The translations under genes were made by a program, and so were the position numbers. Positions 18,176-27,105 of a DNA stretch of 64,000 bases are shown here, piece after piece. The stretch spans positions 1 to 64,000 of the forward strand of contig JAHEAX010000010.1 of NCBI GenBank assembly GCA_024642525.1, written 5' to 3'. The notes under the pieces are model-generated. The model made no database searches and had not been told where the DNA came from. It was given only the letters and a program-made list of their open reading frames with translations. Source of the DNA: Erythrobacteraceae bacterium. GTDB lineage: Bacteria; Pseudomonadota; Alphaproteobacteria; Sphingomonadales; Sphingomonadaceae. Numbering within the stretch: position 1 is the first letter of the stretch; every line of letters starts with the position of its first letter.

Positions 18176-19375
18176 TCAGGCCGCTTTTTTGACTTCGGCG
18201 ACGATCTTCTTGGCGGCATCGCCCAGATCGTCAGCGCTGACGATGGGCAGGCCTGACGTGTTGAGGATTTGCTTGCCCTGTTCCACGTTGGTGCCTTCGA
18301 GGCGGACTACCAGCGGAACCGACAGGTTCACTTCCTTGGCCGCGGCCACGATACCATCGGCGATGATGTCGCATTTCATGATGCCGCCGAAGATATTGAC
18401 CAAGATGCCTTCCACAGCAGGGTCCTTGAGAATGATCTTGAATGCCGCGGTTACCTTTTCCTTGGTCGCGCCGCCGCCCACGTCGAGGAAGTTGGCAGGG
18501 AATGCACCGTTAAGCTTGATGATATCCATCGTCGCCATGGCAAGGCCCGCGCCATTGACCATGCAGCCAATGTTGCCGTCCAGCTTGATATAGGCGAGGT
18601 CATATTTGCTCGCTTCGACTTCGGCGGGGTCTTCTTCTGTCTCGTCGCGCATCGCTTCCACGTCCTTGTGACGGTAAAGCGCGTTGCCATCGAAGCTCAT
18701 CTTCGTGTCGAGTACCAGCAGGTTGCCATCCTTGGTTTCAACCAGAGGGTTGATTTCCAGCATCTCGCAATCGAGATCCATGAAGGCACGGTACAGCTGG
18801 CCGGCCAGTTTCTGGCACTGCTTGTTGAGATCGCCCGACAGTTTCAGCGCGAAAGCGACTGCGCGGCCGTGGTGGGGCATGAAGCCCTGCGCCGGATCGA
18901 TGGTGATCGTGGTGATCTTTTCAGGCGTGTTATGCGCAACGTCTTCGATGTCCATGCCGCCTTCGGTCGAGGCGACCATGGCTACCTGGCCGCTCGCACG
19001 GTCGACCAGCATCGCCAGGTAATATTCCTGTTCGATATCCACGCCGTCAGTGACGTAGAGGCGGTTGACCTGCTTGCCATCATCGCCCGTCTGGATGGTG
19101 ACCAGCGTATTGCCGAGCATTTCCTTGGCATCTGCTTCCACGTCTTCGATCGACTTTGCGAGGCGAACGCCGCCCTTCGCATCAGGGCCGAGTTCCTTGA
19201 ACTTGCCCTTGCCGCGACCACCAGCATGGATCTGCGCCTTGACCACGTAAAGCGGGCCGGGAAGCTGCTTGGCAGCGGCAACCGCTTCTTCGACAGTCAG
19301 TGCGGCATGGCCGGTCGGGATTCCGATGCCATATTTCGCGAGCAGTTCCTTGGCCTGATATTCGTGGATGTTCAT
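18176..19375 (-). CDS. sucC: succinate-CoA ligase (ADP-forming) beta subunit
   Basis: 399 residues from ATG 19375, the normal SucC length. It is the ATP-grasp subunit of succinyl-CoA synthetase, which makes ATP from succinyl-CoA in the TCA cycle. Motifs: [20 protein letters not shown] at the start; [17 protein letters not shown] for nucleotide binding; [19 protein letters not shown]; and [19 protein letters not shown] near the alpha-subunit contact. The partner sucD is not downstream, where it usually lies; the next gene is etfB after a 307-base gap. It diverges from an inositol-phosphatase-family gene. A longer frame starting at 19567 is spurious, since it overlaps that divergent gene. Confidence 0.97.
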   Translation of the reverse strand: MNIHEYQAKELLAKYGIGIPTGHAALTVEEAVAAAKQLPGPLYVVKAQIHAGGRGKGKFKELGPDAKGGVRLAKSIEDVEADAKEMLGNTLVTIQTGDDGKQVNRLYVTDGVDIEQEYYLAMLVDRASGQVAMVASTEGGMDIEDVAHNTPEKITTITIDPAQGFMPHHGRAVAFALKLSGDLNKQCQKLAGQLYRAFMDLDCEMLEINPLVETKDGNLLVLDTKMSFDGNALYRHKDVEAMRDETEEDPAEVEASKYDLAYIKLDGNIGCMVNGAGLAMATMDIIKLNGAFPANFLDVGGGATKEKVTAAFKIILKDPAVEGILVNIFGGIMKCDIIADGIVAAAKEVNLSVPLVVRLEGTNVEQGKQILNTSGLPIVSADDLGDAAKKIVAEVKKAA

Positions 19376-19512
19376 GGGGGCGTCCGTTGCGTTGGAAATG
19401 GGAAATTGGTTCGCCGTGCGCCTAAGCATGGATTGGAAGGCTTGAAAAGTGCTGGTCTGGCAAAAGTGTCGGGCTTGAATTGTTGAGCATCCGCTTCCAA
19501 CAGCGATAGAGC

Positions 19513-20295
19513 ATGATCGATCGCGAGCGCCTTGAAGACATTGTCCGTGAAGCGGGCCTGATTGCAAACGGACTTTGGCCGGGTGCAGGGCACTTCGTGG
19601 ATGTGTGGGAGAAAGAACCCGGCAGCCCCGTTAGTGCCGCCGATATCGAGGTGGACGGGTTCCTCCGCCGCGAATTGGGGCGGCTTTTGCCGTCTGCAGG
19701 CTGGTTGTCCGAAGAAACGCTGGATGACCCGATTCGCCTTGGCAAAGGGCTGGCATGGCTGGTGGACCCGATAGACGGGACGCGTGACTTCATTCGCGGC
19801 AAGACAGGCTGGTCGGTTTCTGTCGGGCTGATCAGCGAAGGCCGCCCCCTGATAGGGATGCTGGCCGCGCCTGCGCGCGAAGAAGAATGGCTGGGCATTG
19901 CCGGGCAGGGCGCGTGGCGCAATGGCAAGCGACTGAAGGCTTCCACCCGAACACAATTTGCAGGCTCGCGCGTTCCTGCCGACACATTGCCGCCCGAAGA
20001 CAGCGATCTGGCGATAGTCGACAAGCCCAACTCGATTGCGCTGCGCATTGCCATGGTCGGCGCGGACGAGGCCGACCTTGTGGCGACGCTGCGCTGGGGT
20101 TTCGAATGGGATATTGCGGCGGCAACGCTGATTGCGCGTGAGGCAGGGGCCGTGGTGACCGATGCCTTCGGCGCGCCGCTTAATTTCAACAAGCGTGATC
20201 CGCGCGCCTTCGGGCTGCTGGTTTCCGCGCCCGGTATCCATGATGCCGCGGTTGAAAGACTGGCTGACCGCGCTGCGATTCTCGCCAAGGGCTGA
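19513..20295 (+). CDS. inositol monophosphatase/CysQ-family phosphatase
   Basis: 260 residues. Mg2+-dependent, Li+-sensitive phosphatase superfamily. Metal-binding residues are seen in [10 protein letters not shown] (Glu near 67-68), in [13 protein letters not shown] (Asp85, Asp88) and in the C-terminal [18 protein letters not shown]. The substrate could be 3'(2'),5'-bisphosphate nucleotides (CysQ), inositol phosphates or histidinol phosphate. A second family member, the one linked to sulfate assimilation, lies at 47583-48368, so this copy may have another substrate. It diverges from sucC across 137 bases and converges with an OmpA-type gene. Confidence 0.9.
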   Translation: MIDRERLEDIVREAGLIANGLWPGAGHFVDVWEKEPGSPVSAADIEVDGFLRRELGRLLPSAGWLSEETLDDPIRLGKGLAWLVDPIDGTRDFIRGKTGWSVSVGLISEGRPLIGMLAAPAREEEWLGIAGQGAWRNGKRLKASTRTQFAGSRVPADTLPPEDSDLAIVDKPNSIALRIAMVGADEADLVATLRWGFEWDIAAATLIAREAGAVVTDAFGAPLNFNKRDPRAFGLLVSAPGIHDAAVERLADRAAILAKG

Positions 20296-20334
20296 CGCTT
20301 TCCAGACATTGCCCAAAAAAAGGGCCCATCAAAC

Positions 20335-20359
20335 AAAAAGGGCCGGCCTTGCGGCCGAC
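20335..20359 (-). terminator. Rho-independent terminator of the OmpA-type lipoprotein gene
   Basis: On the minus strand GTCGGCC-GCAA-GGCCGGC (one G-U pair) is followed by CCTTTTTGTTTG. It lies about 40 bases past the stop at 20398. The T-rich tail is the same as that of the etfBA terminator. Confidence 0.8.
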
Positions 20360-20397
20360 CCCCTTGGTGCATTGAGAGGCTTGCAATCAATGCAAAA

Positions 20398-21099
20398 TCA
20401 GTTGCCCTGCGCTCGGGCAGCCTGAACATCTTCCTGCGTGATCGGGATGATCTTGATTTCGACACGGCGGTTGAGCGACCGGCCATATTCGGTGGCGTTA
20501 TCGCCCTTGAAGTAGGCGGGGTCTTCACCAAAGCCCTGCGAACGGATGCGGGCCGAGGAAACACCGCGCGATACGAGGTAATTTGCCACTGCCTGTGCAC
20601 GCTGTTCCGAAAGGCGCTGGTTGAACGCGTCCGAACCGGTCGAATCGGTGTAGCCGTAAACGTCGATCAGGCTGTCAGGATACTGCTGCAGGCTCTGCGC
20701 AACCGTATCCAGCGTGTTCCGGAAGGTCTGGTTGATGGTGTAACTGCCGGTGGCAAAGGTAACGCCGTCAGGCAGGTTGACCAGAATGGCGCTGCCATTG
20801 TCGGTTTCCGTCACATCAACGCCGGAACCTGCGGTGTTTTCCTTCAGTTCCTTGATCTGCTGGTCCATCTTGTAGCCGACTACGCCGCCTGCCACGCCGC
20901 CAACGCCGGCACCGATGATGCGCCCGGTCTTGCCGCCGATCACGCCGCCGAGAAGGCCGCCCAGAAGCGCGCCGCCAGCGCCGCCGAGGACGGTGCGGGA
21001 AACTTTCTGTTCGCCGGTGTTGGGGTCGGTAACGCAGGCAGAAACGCTAACCAGTGAAAGCGCGGCCAGGCTTGATACGAAGATCCGTGATGTTTTCAT
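20398..21099 (-). CDS. OmpA-family lipoprotein with glycine-zipper segment
   Basis: 233 residues. The signal peptide ends in a lipobox (SLVSVSAC, Cys22), so the mature protein should be lipidated, probably at the outer membrane. A glycine-zipper segment (about 38-76) follows, with GGAGGALLGGLLGGVIGGKT and further GG pairs. The C-terminal OmpA domain (about 110-225) binds peptidoglycan: VTFATGSYTINQTFRNTLD, VYGYTDSTGSDAFNQRLSEQ, ARIRSQGFGEDPAYF and GRSLNRRVEIKI. This resembles the Pal/YiaD type that ties the outer membrane to the wall. The 5' region holds a 12-bp palindrome (21122-21133) and an imperfect EcfG-like promoter (21178-21202). Confidence 0.93.
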   Translation of the reverse strand: MKTSRIFVSSLAALSLVSVSACVTDPNTGEQKVSRTVLGGAGGALLGGLLGGVIGGKTGRIIGAGVGGVAGGVVGYKMDQQIKELKENTAGSGVDVTETDNGSAILVNLPDGVTFATGSYTINQTFRNTLDTVAQSLQQYPDSLIDVYGYTDSTGSDAFNQRLSEQRAQAVANYLVSRGVSSARIRSQGFGEDPAYFKGDNATEYGRSLNRRVEIKIIPITQEDVQAARAQGN

Positions 21100-21121
21100 G
21101 GGGAAATCCCCTCCTCTTGTT

Positions 21122-21133
21122 GTGCAATTGCAC
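21122..21133. repeat. 12-bp palindrome upstream of the OmpA-type gene
   Basis: GTGCAATTGCAC is a perfect palindrome 23-34 bases upstream of the ATG at 21099, inside the predicted leader. It could be an operator for a dimeric repressor, or chance. Confidence 0.35.
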
Positions 21134-21177
21134 GCATGAATTCCAGCGACGCATTTTTCCGGCGCCTATCCACCCTC

Positions 21178-21202
21178 AACACGCAAATCGTGCGTGTGTT
21201 CC
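21178..21202 (-). promoter_or_regulatory. Imperfect EcfG-like promoter upstream of the OmpA-type gene
   Basis: Minus strand GGAAC (21202-21198), a 16-base spacer and TGTT (21181-21178). The -35 matches fully, and the -10 has T for C at its least conserved base. The spacer lies within a 7-bp inverted repeat (ACACGCA / TGCGTGT). The leader would be about 70 bases. Confidence 0.35.
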
Positions 21203-21343
21203 CGCTGCGCCCTTCCGCAGTTCGACATTGGCAATTACCACAAGGATGCCGGGCTGGTCTTTAGGGAGTTTATCGAAGGCCCCGATCAGTACTGGCCCCG
21301 ATCAGCACTGGCGAAGCGCGGCAATTATGCTAGCGAAGCTGTC

Positions 21344-22672
21344 GTGGAACCTTTTCCTTGGCCAGACCTGTTCGTTATCGCCTGCCTGATCGTGCTCAAT
21401 GGCGTCTTTGCCATGTCCGAACTGGCGATTGTTTCTGCGCGCACTGCAAAGCTGCGCGCGGCAGTTTCCGGCGGCAGCAAAGCCGCCCGCACAGCCATGG
21501 CGCTGGCCGCCGACCCCGGTAAATTCCTTTCCACCGTGCAGATCGGCATCACGCTGGTCGGGATTATCGCCGGTGCCTATTCAGGCTCGAGCCTTGGCGG
21601 GCCGGTGGGTGAACGATTGGCCTATTTGGGCCTTCCGCAGCAATATGCCGATGATGCAGGCTTTGCGCTGGTCATCGCGCTGACGACTTATTTCAGCCTC
21701 GTGATTGGCGAACTTGTGCCCAAGCAGGTGGCGCTGCGCAATGCGATGCCGATCGCGCTGGTCATGGCCCGCCCGATGGCGATGCTGGCCCGCATCGCGG
21801 CACCTGTCGTGTGGGTGCTGGACAAAAGTTCGGGCGTGCTGGTGCGCCTGCTGGGCGTACGCCCTGCTGGCGAAGGCAATGTGACGGCAGAAGAACTGCA
21901 CATGATCTTTGCCGATGCCACGCATCAGGGCGTGATCGAGGCGGAACAGCACCAGATACTTGCAGGTGTTGTGCGGCTGGTGGACCGCCCCGTGCGCGAA
22001 TTGATGACCCCCCGCACAGAAGTGGACTGGGTCGATATTTCGGCCGACACCGATGCAATTCGTCTGGCAATAGACGAAAGCCCGCATTCATTGCTGCCAG
22101 TGGCGGACGGTTCGCCGGACAAGATCGTTGGCGTGGTGAAAGTGCGCGAAGTGCTGGCGCTGATGGTGGCAGGCAAGCCTGTTCTGCTGCCCGATTTGAT
22201 GGCCAAGACCGTGGTCATTCCCGACCAGCTGGATGCGATGGATGCGCTGCGGGCGCTGCAGCAGTCCGAAATCGCCATGGCGATGGTGCATGACGAATAT
22301 GGCCATCTGGAAGGCATCGTCACGCCGGTTGATCTGCTGACCGCGCTGGTGGGCCAGTTCGCCAGTGATCAGGATGAAGGCGACGAACCCGGCATTGTCG
22401 AGCGTGCCGATGGTTCGCTGCTGGTGTCCGGCGCATTGTCTGCCGATGAACTGGCTGACCGGCTGGGCCTCGATTATGGCGAAAACCGCGAATTTGCGAC
22501 CGTGGCAGGCTATGTTCTGGCGGTGCTTAAAAAACTGCCGGTCGAAGGCGAAGTCTTTACTGCACAAGGCTGGCGTTTCGAGGTGATCGACATGGACCAG
22601 CGCAAGATCGACAAGCTGCTGATCAGTTCGGAACTTCCGCCGGAAGCGGCACGCGAAATCGAATGCGAATAG
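21344..22672 (+). CDS. CNNM/CorC-type membrane protein with CBS domains (hemolysin family)
   Basis: 442 residues from GTG 21344. The N-terminal DUF21/CNNM membrane domain (about 5-190) has LFVIACLIVLNGVFAMSELA, STVQIGITLVGIIAGAYSG and TTYFSLVIGELVPKQVALRN. Next come a CBS-domain pair (about 205-335) with PVRELMTPRTEVDWVDI and MAMVHDEYGHLEGIVTPVDL, and a C-terminal CorC_HlyC domain (about 350-435). Family members are linked to Mg2+/Co2+ efflux or transport; the name hemolysin is historical. Frames that start earlier (21194) precede the first membrane helix with unlikely sequence, so I prefer the GTG, although its ribosome-binding site is weak. Confidence 0.9.
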   Translation: MEPFPWPDLFVIACLIVLNGVFAMSELAIVSARTAKLRAAVSGGSKAARTAMALAADPGKFLSTVQIGITLVGIIAGAYSGSSLGGPVGERLAYLGLPQQYADDAGFALVIALTTYFSLVIGELVPKQVALRNAMPIALVMARPMAMLARIAAPVVWVLDKSSGVLVRLLGVRPAGEGNVTAEELHMIFADATHQGVIEAEQHQILAGVVRLVDRPVRELMTPRTEVDWVDISADTDAIRLAIDESPHSLLPVADGSPDKIVGVVKVREVLALMVAGKPVLLPDLMAKTVVIPDQLDAMDALRALQQSEIAMAMVHDEYGHLEGIVTPVDLLTALVGQFASDQDEGDEPGIVERADGSLLVSGALSADELADRLGLDYGENREFATVAGYVLAVLKKLPVEGEVFTAQGWRFEVIDMDQRKIDKLLISSELPPEAAREIECE

Positions 22673-22745
22673 GACGAGACGCATTGGGACGAGCGGCTGA
22701 AGAAGGTCGCCAAGGGCACGTCGGGGCCGAGAAGGATAGCGAGCA
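22673..22745 (+). pseudogene. Possible 3' remnant of a lost small gene
   Basis: Directly after the TAG of the CNNM gene, this stretch reads in the same frame as DETHWDERLKKVAKG followed by TSGPRRIAS. That looks like the charged C-terminal tail of a small protein, with GAG and AAG codons as in the cupin gene that follows. No start codon or N-terminal part remains. I do not know the family; it may be a fragment carried in with the cupin gene. Confidence 0.3.
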
Positions 22746-23102
22746 ATGAACGTCGATGTGATTTTGAAGCGGTTCGACACCCCCGACGATGTCCGGACTT
22801 TCGAGAAGGGCAAGTTCGAGACCGTGCAGCTAGGCGGCATGACGATTGGCCGCGCGACCTATCAGCCGGGCTGGAAGTGGTCCGAGCATGTCGGAGCGGC
22901 AACCGGCGCGCATAGCTGCCAAGTCGAGCATGTCGGGATGGTTGTGTCAGGCTGCGCCACTGCTGCGATGGACGGCGGGGACGTTATCGAGATGCACGCA
23001 GGGGATGTGTATTACATTCCGCCGGGCCACGACAGCTGGGTCGTGGGCGACGAGCCGTATGTCTCGCTGCACTTCATGGGCGCGGATCGCTACGCCGCCT
23101 GA
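22746..23102 (+). CDS. cupin-domain protein
   Basis: 118 residues, a single cupin barrel. The metal-binding cupin motifs are visible: a histidine in KWSEHVGAATGAHSCQVEH, the first-motif glycines in GVVSGCATAAMDGGD-like sequence, and the second motif in DVYYIPPGHDSWVVGDEP. Function unknown; small stand-alone cupins bind a metal and act as isomerases or dioxygenases, or bind a ligand. Its codon use is unlike the neighbours: six of six glutamates use GAG, while the flanking genes mostly use GAA, and GTC/GAC codons are frequent. This suggests recent transfer. It ends before a bidirectional terminator. Confidence 0.88.
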   Translation: MNVDVILKRFDTPDDVRTFEKGKFETVQLGGMTIGRATYQPGWKWSEHVGAATGAHSCQVEHVGMVVSGCATAAMDGGDVIEMHAGDVYYIPPGHDSWVVGDEPYVSLHFMGADRYAA

Positions 23103-23131
23103 GTTTGCAAGCTCTACAATCGCCAAAAAAA

Positions 23132-23158
23132 GGGCCCGCCGGATGGCGAGCCCTTTTT
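23132..23158. terminator. Bidirectional Rho-independent terminator (cupin gene / DUF3035 gene)
   Basis: GGGCCCGCC (23132-23140), loop GGAT, and GGCGAGCCC (23145-23153), with one mismatched pair, flanked by an A-run upstream and TTTTT downstream. It can end both the plus-strand cupin transcript and the long minus-strand gpmA-to-DUF3035 operon. Confidence 0.85.
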
Positions 23159-23177
23159 AATCAAGTTCGCTTTTCAG

Positions 23178-23591
23178 TCAGCCGGGAATAACGGCCTGGG
23201 CATCCTGCCCGTCACCTTCCGGTGCGGCGATGATGTCGCGTGTGACACGGCCCTTGGCCACGGTGTTGGTGGCTGGATCGCCAACCGAAGACCGGATGCC
23301 TGCATCGGCAGTACCGGCACGGCTGATCGCGCTGGCTTCTACCGCGCTGCGGGCAGCCGGGCCGCCGAACAATGCGTCCAGTGCCTGCGAAGATGCAGTG
23401 CCTTCAACCGGCCGCGGCGCGCCTGGCGCGGGCGGCACAAGGTTGAAGTCAGGCGGAACAACCAGCGGGGCCTGCCGCTGGACGGCAAATTCGTCGGGGC
23501 GTTCACGGCCAAGGATGCCGCCGCCGCCGCCGCAGGCTGCCAGCATGGCGCAGGCGCCCGTAGCAAGAATGAGGGTGGTGCTCTTACGCAT
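23178..23591 (-). CDS. DUF3035 family lipoprotein
   Basis: 137 residues from ATG 23591. A lipoprotein signal peptide ends in MLAACGGGGG (Cys about 20). The mature part is low-complexity and Pro/Ala-rich, with the family pattern RPDEFAVQRQAPLVVPPDFN then LVPPAPGAPRP near the start. DUF3035 proteins in alphaproteobacteria are predicted outer-membrane lipoproteins, with a link to the Bam complex suggested for related proteins. It begins two bases after the lspA stop, so it is the last gene of the long operon, and its processing would need the LspA encoded just before it. Confidence 0.85.
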   Translation of the reverse strand: MRKSTTLILATGACAMLAACGGGGGILGRERPDEFAVQRQAPLVVPPDFNLVPPAPGAPRPVEGTASSQALDALFGGPAARSAVEASAISRAGTADAGIRSSVGDPATNTVAKGRVTRDIIAAPEGDGQDAQAVIPG

Positions 23592-23593
23592 GG

Positions 23594-24124
23594 TCAAATC
23601 TCCACGGCTTCTTCAGCCGGTTCGTTGTCGCTCGTTGCCTTCTTGTCGCCTGCAAAGAAGGATCGGGCAAGGATAATCAGGACGCCAATTGTAATTGCGG
23701 CATCGGCGATGTTGAAAATCAGGAAGGGACGAAATTCGCCAAAATGCAAATCCGCATAGTCGATCACATAACCAAGTTCGTAGCGATCCTTGATGTTGCC
23801 AAGCGCGCCGCCCAAAATCAGTGACAGGCCAAGAATATCGGCCAGCACCTTTTCGCGCAGCATCCAGATGGTGACGACCAGCGCGATAAGCGCGGTCATG
23901 GCCACCAATATCCACCGCATCTCGACAGAAGTTGCCGTGAACATGCCCAGCGATACGCCAAAATTCTGCGTCCAGCGCAGGTCGAAGAATGGCAGCAGGT
24001 CAATCACGCCTTTTTCGCGCAATTGCAGCGGGCCAACCATCAGCCATTTCACATATTGGTCGACAGCAAAGATCAGCAGCGCAAGGCCGATGCCGATGAG
24101 GCGGTTGCGTGACAGGATGTTCAT
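23594..24124 (-). CDS. lspA: signal peptidase II (lipoprotein signal peptidase)
   Basis: 176 residues with four membrane helices. LspA cleaves signal peptides from prolipoproteins after diacylglyceryl transfer. The catalytic aspartates lie in GGALGNIKDRYELGYVIDY and FLIFNIADAAITIGVL; the conserved NFGVSLGMF is also present. The start overlaps the ileS stop by four bases (ATGA), and the stop lies two bases before a lipoprotein gene. The window encodes at least four predicted lipoproteins that would be substrates. Confidence 0.96.
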   Translation of the reverse strand: MNILSRNRLIGIGLALLIFAVDQYVKWLMVGPLQLREKGVIDLLPFFDLRWTQNFGVSLGMFTATSVEMRWILVAMTALIALVVTIWMLREKVLADILGLSLILGGALGNIKDRYELGYVIDYADLHFGEFRPFLIFNIADAAITIGVLIILARSFFAGDKKATSDNEPAEEAVEI

Positions 24125-27105
24125 GCCGCGCCGTCCAGTTCTGCCACAACATCATCGCAGCGCGCGCACAGGTCGCCATCTTCTGCCACTTCGGGCAGCA
24201 GGCGCCAGCAACGGCCGCATTTATGGTCGGATGATCGGGTGACTTTCACGCTGTCTCCTTGGCCGCGAGTGACTGACGCGGTGATGAACAGATCAGCCAG
24301 ATCGGCATCCGTAAAGCCTGCGGGCACCAGATTTTCCGGCACCACGACATCGGCTTCGAGGCCGGAACGGATAGTTTTCTCGCGCCGCAAGGGCTCGATG
24401 GCTTCCATCACGGTTTCACGCATTTCGCGCAAGGCATCGAACCGCGCTGCCAATGTGGCATCGGCCCAGTCATCGGGCAGAGGGTGCAGTTTTTCCAGAT
24501 GAATGCTGCCACGTTCGGGGAACCGCGTGCTCCATATTTCTTCTGCGGTGAATACCAGCACCGGCGCTGTGTAACGGATCAACGCCTGGAACAGAATGTC
24601 GAGCAGCGTGCGGTAAGCGCGGCGTTCTGTCCCGCCCGGTGCATCGCAATAGAGCCGGTCCTTGCGGATATCGAAGAAGAAGGCCGACAAGTCCTCGTTG
24701 GTGAATTCAGCCAGGGCGCGGACATATTCGTTGAAATCGAAATCATCGATGGCGCGGCGCAAACTGGCGTCAAGCTGGGACAAGCGGTGGAGCATATACC
24801 GCTCCAGTTCCGGCATGGCGGATGTTTCCACGCCTTCGCTGTCGTAATCGAACCCGTCGAGCGCGCCCAACATATAGCGGAAAGTGTTGCGCAGCTTGCG
24901 GTAGGTATCGCCCACACCTTTGAGGATTTCATCACCGATGCGGTGGTCTTCGGTGTAATCGACGCTCAGCGCCCACAGGCGGATAATGTCGGCACCATAT
25001 TGTTCCATCACCTTCAGCGGGTCCACCGTATTGCCCAGGCTCTTGGACATTTTCATGCCCTTGGGGTCCATGGTGAAACCGTGGGTCAGCACGGCATTAT
25101 AGGGCGCGCGGCCCCTTGTGCCGCAGCTTTCGAGCAGGCTGGACTGGAACCAGCCGCGATGCTGGTCGCTGCCTTCCAGATAAAGGTCAGCAGGTGATTG
25201 CAGTTCGGGCCATTCGTCCGATTCCAGCACGAAGGCATGGGTGGAACCGCTGTCGAACCAGACGTCGAGAATGTCTTTGACCATCTCGTAATCGTCAGGA
25301 TTGCGATCAGGGCCGAGGAATGCACCGGCGCGCGCGTCTTCCCATGCATCTACGGTATCGGCAGCAATCGCCTGCTGGATGCGGCGGTTTACGTCTGCAT
25401 CGACCAGCAATTCGCCGGTTTCACGGTGGACGAACAGGGCAATCGGCACACCCCATGCGCGCTGGCGGCTGATCAGCCAGTCGGGCCGGCTTTCCACCAT
25501 GGAACGAAGGCGATTGCGCCCCTTTTCAGGCACAAACCGGGTGTCGGCAATGGCCTGCATCGCCACTTCGCGAAGGCTGGGTGAACCGGCAGTTGCGGCC
25601 TCGTCAATCGTATCGTCGCCGCCTTCATTCTCCCACCGTTGCTCGGCAGGAGACAGGGCGGGAAGATGCGCCAGCGGTTCGTCGATGGCGATGAACCACT
25701 GCGGGGTGCAGCGATAGATGACCTTGGCCTTGGAGCGCCACGAATGCGGGTAGCTGTGGTGATAATCGGCGCTGGCAGACAGCAGCGCACCTGCTTCACG
25801 CAGATCGTTGCAGATCGGCCCGTCAGGCGCGTTGAACGGCTTGTTGATGACACTGCGGCGGCGGTCATCAGCGCCGCCCAGCCACAGCCAGTCATCGCGG
25901 TAACGGCCATCACCCATGACGGCAAAGACCGGCTCGATGCCATTGGCCTTGCACAGGTCGAAATCGTCTTCGCCATGGTCAGGCGCCATGTGGACGATGC
26001 CGGTGCCGCTGTCTGTGGTGACAAAATCGCCTGCCAACATGGGGCGCGGCTTGGCGTAGAACCCGCCGAGATGGTGCATCGGGTGCTGGACAATGGTGCC
26101 AGCGAGGTCGGAGCCCTTGCCGCGCCAAACTTCCTTAAAAGACGTTTCGACCACCGTTGCGGGCGAATGTTTGATATCGAACACGCGCGCTTGGAAAGCT
26201 TGGACAAGAGGTTCAGCCAACAGCAGTAATTCGCGCTTCTTATCACCACGACCCACAATTTGTGGTTCCTGACGACCATCCTCAGGTTGCGCGGTCGTCT
26301 CGAAGTAGCCCGCGACATATTCAACGTCCGGCCCATAGGCGAGCGCCTGATTGACCGGAATCGTCCAAGGTGTCGTCGTCCAGATCACCGCATGAGCACC
26401 GCGCAGTTCGGCAATCGGCGATTCGATAATCTCGAACGCCACGTCGATCTGCGGGCTGTCGGTCAGGTCCTGATATTCAACCTCGGCATCGGCCAGCGCG
26501 GTTTCTTCTACCGGGCTCCACATGACCGGCTTTGCGCCGCGATAGAGCTGGCCGGTTTCGGCGAACTTATGCAATTCGGCGACAATCGCGCCTTCGGCCT
26601 TGGGCCGCATGGTGAGGTATGGCTTGTCCCACCGGCCATTGATGCCGAGACGTTTCAGCTGTTCGCGCTGCACATCGACCCAGCCTTGCGCATAGGCGCG
26701 GCATTCTGCGCGAAATTCCTTTGCCGGAACGTCCTTCTTGTCTTTTTTCTTCTTGCGGTAGAGTTCTTCTACCTTCCATTCGATTGGCAGGCCGTGGCAA
26801 TCCCAGCCCGGCACATAGGGCGCATCCTTGCCTGTCAGCGACTGGGTGCGAACCACCATGTCCTTCAACACATGGTTCAGCGCATGGCCGATATGCATGT
26901 CGCCATTGGCATAAGGCGGGCCATCGTGGAGGATGAATTTCTCGGCACCGGCGCGGCTTTCGCGCAGGCGTTCATACAGGCCGGTTTCCTGCCAACGTGC
27001 CAGAATGGCCGGCTCCTTCTGTGGAAGGCCGGCTTTCATCGGGAAATCGGTCTTCGGCAGGAAGACGGTGTCCCGGTAATCTCTCTTGTCTGACGCGTCG
27101 CTCAT
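24121..27105 (-). CDS. ileS: isoleucyl-tRNA synthetase
   Basis: 994 residues from ATG 27105, slightly longer than the E. coli enzyme. A class Ia aminoacyl-tRNA synthetase, it charges tRNA-Ile and edits misactivated valine. Visible: the HIGH motif in NGDMHIGHALNHVLKDMV; the editing domain with VIWTTTPWTIPVNQALAYG; the KMSKS loop in GMKMSKSLGNTVDPL; and the C-terminal zinc finger CGRCWRLLPEVAEDGDLCAR. Upstream in-frame starts would overlap ribF further and lack the usual N-terminus. It overlaps ribF by four bases (ATGA) and lspA by four. Confidence 0.98.
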   Translation of the reverse strand: MSDASDKRDYRDTVFLPKTDFPMKAGLPQKEPAILARWQETGLYERLRESRAGAEKFILHDGPPYANGDMHIGHALNHVLKDMVVRTQSLTGKDAPYVPGWDCHGLPIEWKVEELYRKKKKDKKDVPAKEFRAECRAYAQGWVDVQREQLKRLGINGRWDKPYLTMRPKAEGAIVAELHKFAETGQLYRGAKPVMWSPVEETALADAEVEYQDLTDSPQIDVAFEIIESPIAELRGAHAVIWTTTPWTIPVNQALAYGPDVEYVAGYFETTAQPEDGRQEPQIVGRGDKKRELLLLAEPLVQAFQARVFDIKHSPATVVETSFKEVWRGKGSDLAGTIVQHPMHHLGGFYAKPRPMLAGDFVTTDSGTGIVHMAPDHGEDDFDLCKANGIEPVFAVMGDGRYRDDWLWLGGADDRRRSVINKPFNAPDGPICNDLREAGALLSASADYHHSYPHSWRSKAKVIYRCTPQWFIAIDEPLAHLPALSPAEQRWENEGGDDTIDEAATAGSPSLREVAMQAIADTRFVPEKGRNRLRSMVESRPDWLISRQRAWGVPIALFVHRETGELLVDADVNRRIQQAIAADTVDAWEDARAGAFLGPDRNPDDYEMVKDILDVWFDSGSTHAFVLESDEWPELQSPADLYLEGSDQHRGWFQSSLLESCGTRGRAPYNAVLTHGFTMDPKGMKMSKSLGNTVDPLKVMEQYGADIIRLWALSVDYTEDHRIGDEILKGVGDTYRKLRNTFRYMLGALDGFDYDSEGVETSAMPELERYMLHRLSQLDASLRRAIDDFDFNEYVRALAEFTNEDLSAFFFDIRKDRLYCDAPGGTERRAYRTLLDILFQALIRYTAPVLVFTAEEIWSTRFPERGSIHLEKLHPLPDDWADATLAARFDALREMRETVMEAIEPLRREKTIRSGLEADVVVPENLVPAGFTDADLADLFITASVTRGQGDSVKVTRSSDHKCGRCWRLLPEVAEDGDLCARCDDVVAELDGAA

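Noticed and set aside
18269-19486. 405-codon plus-strand frame opposite sucC
   Set aside because: Antisense to a confident sucC; no domain, and the length reflects the codon bias of the sense gene.
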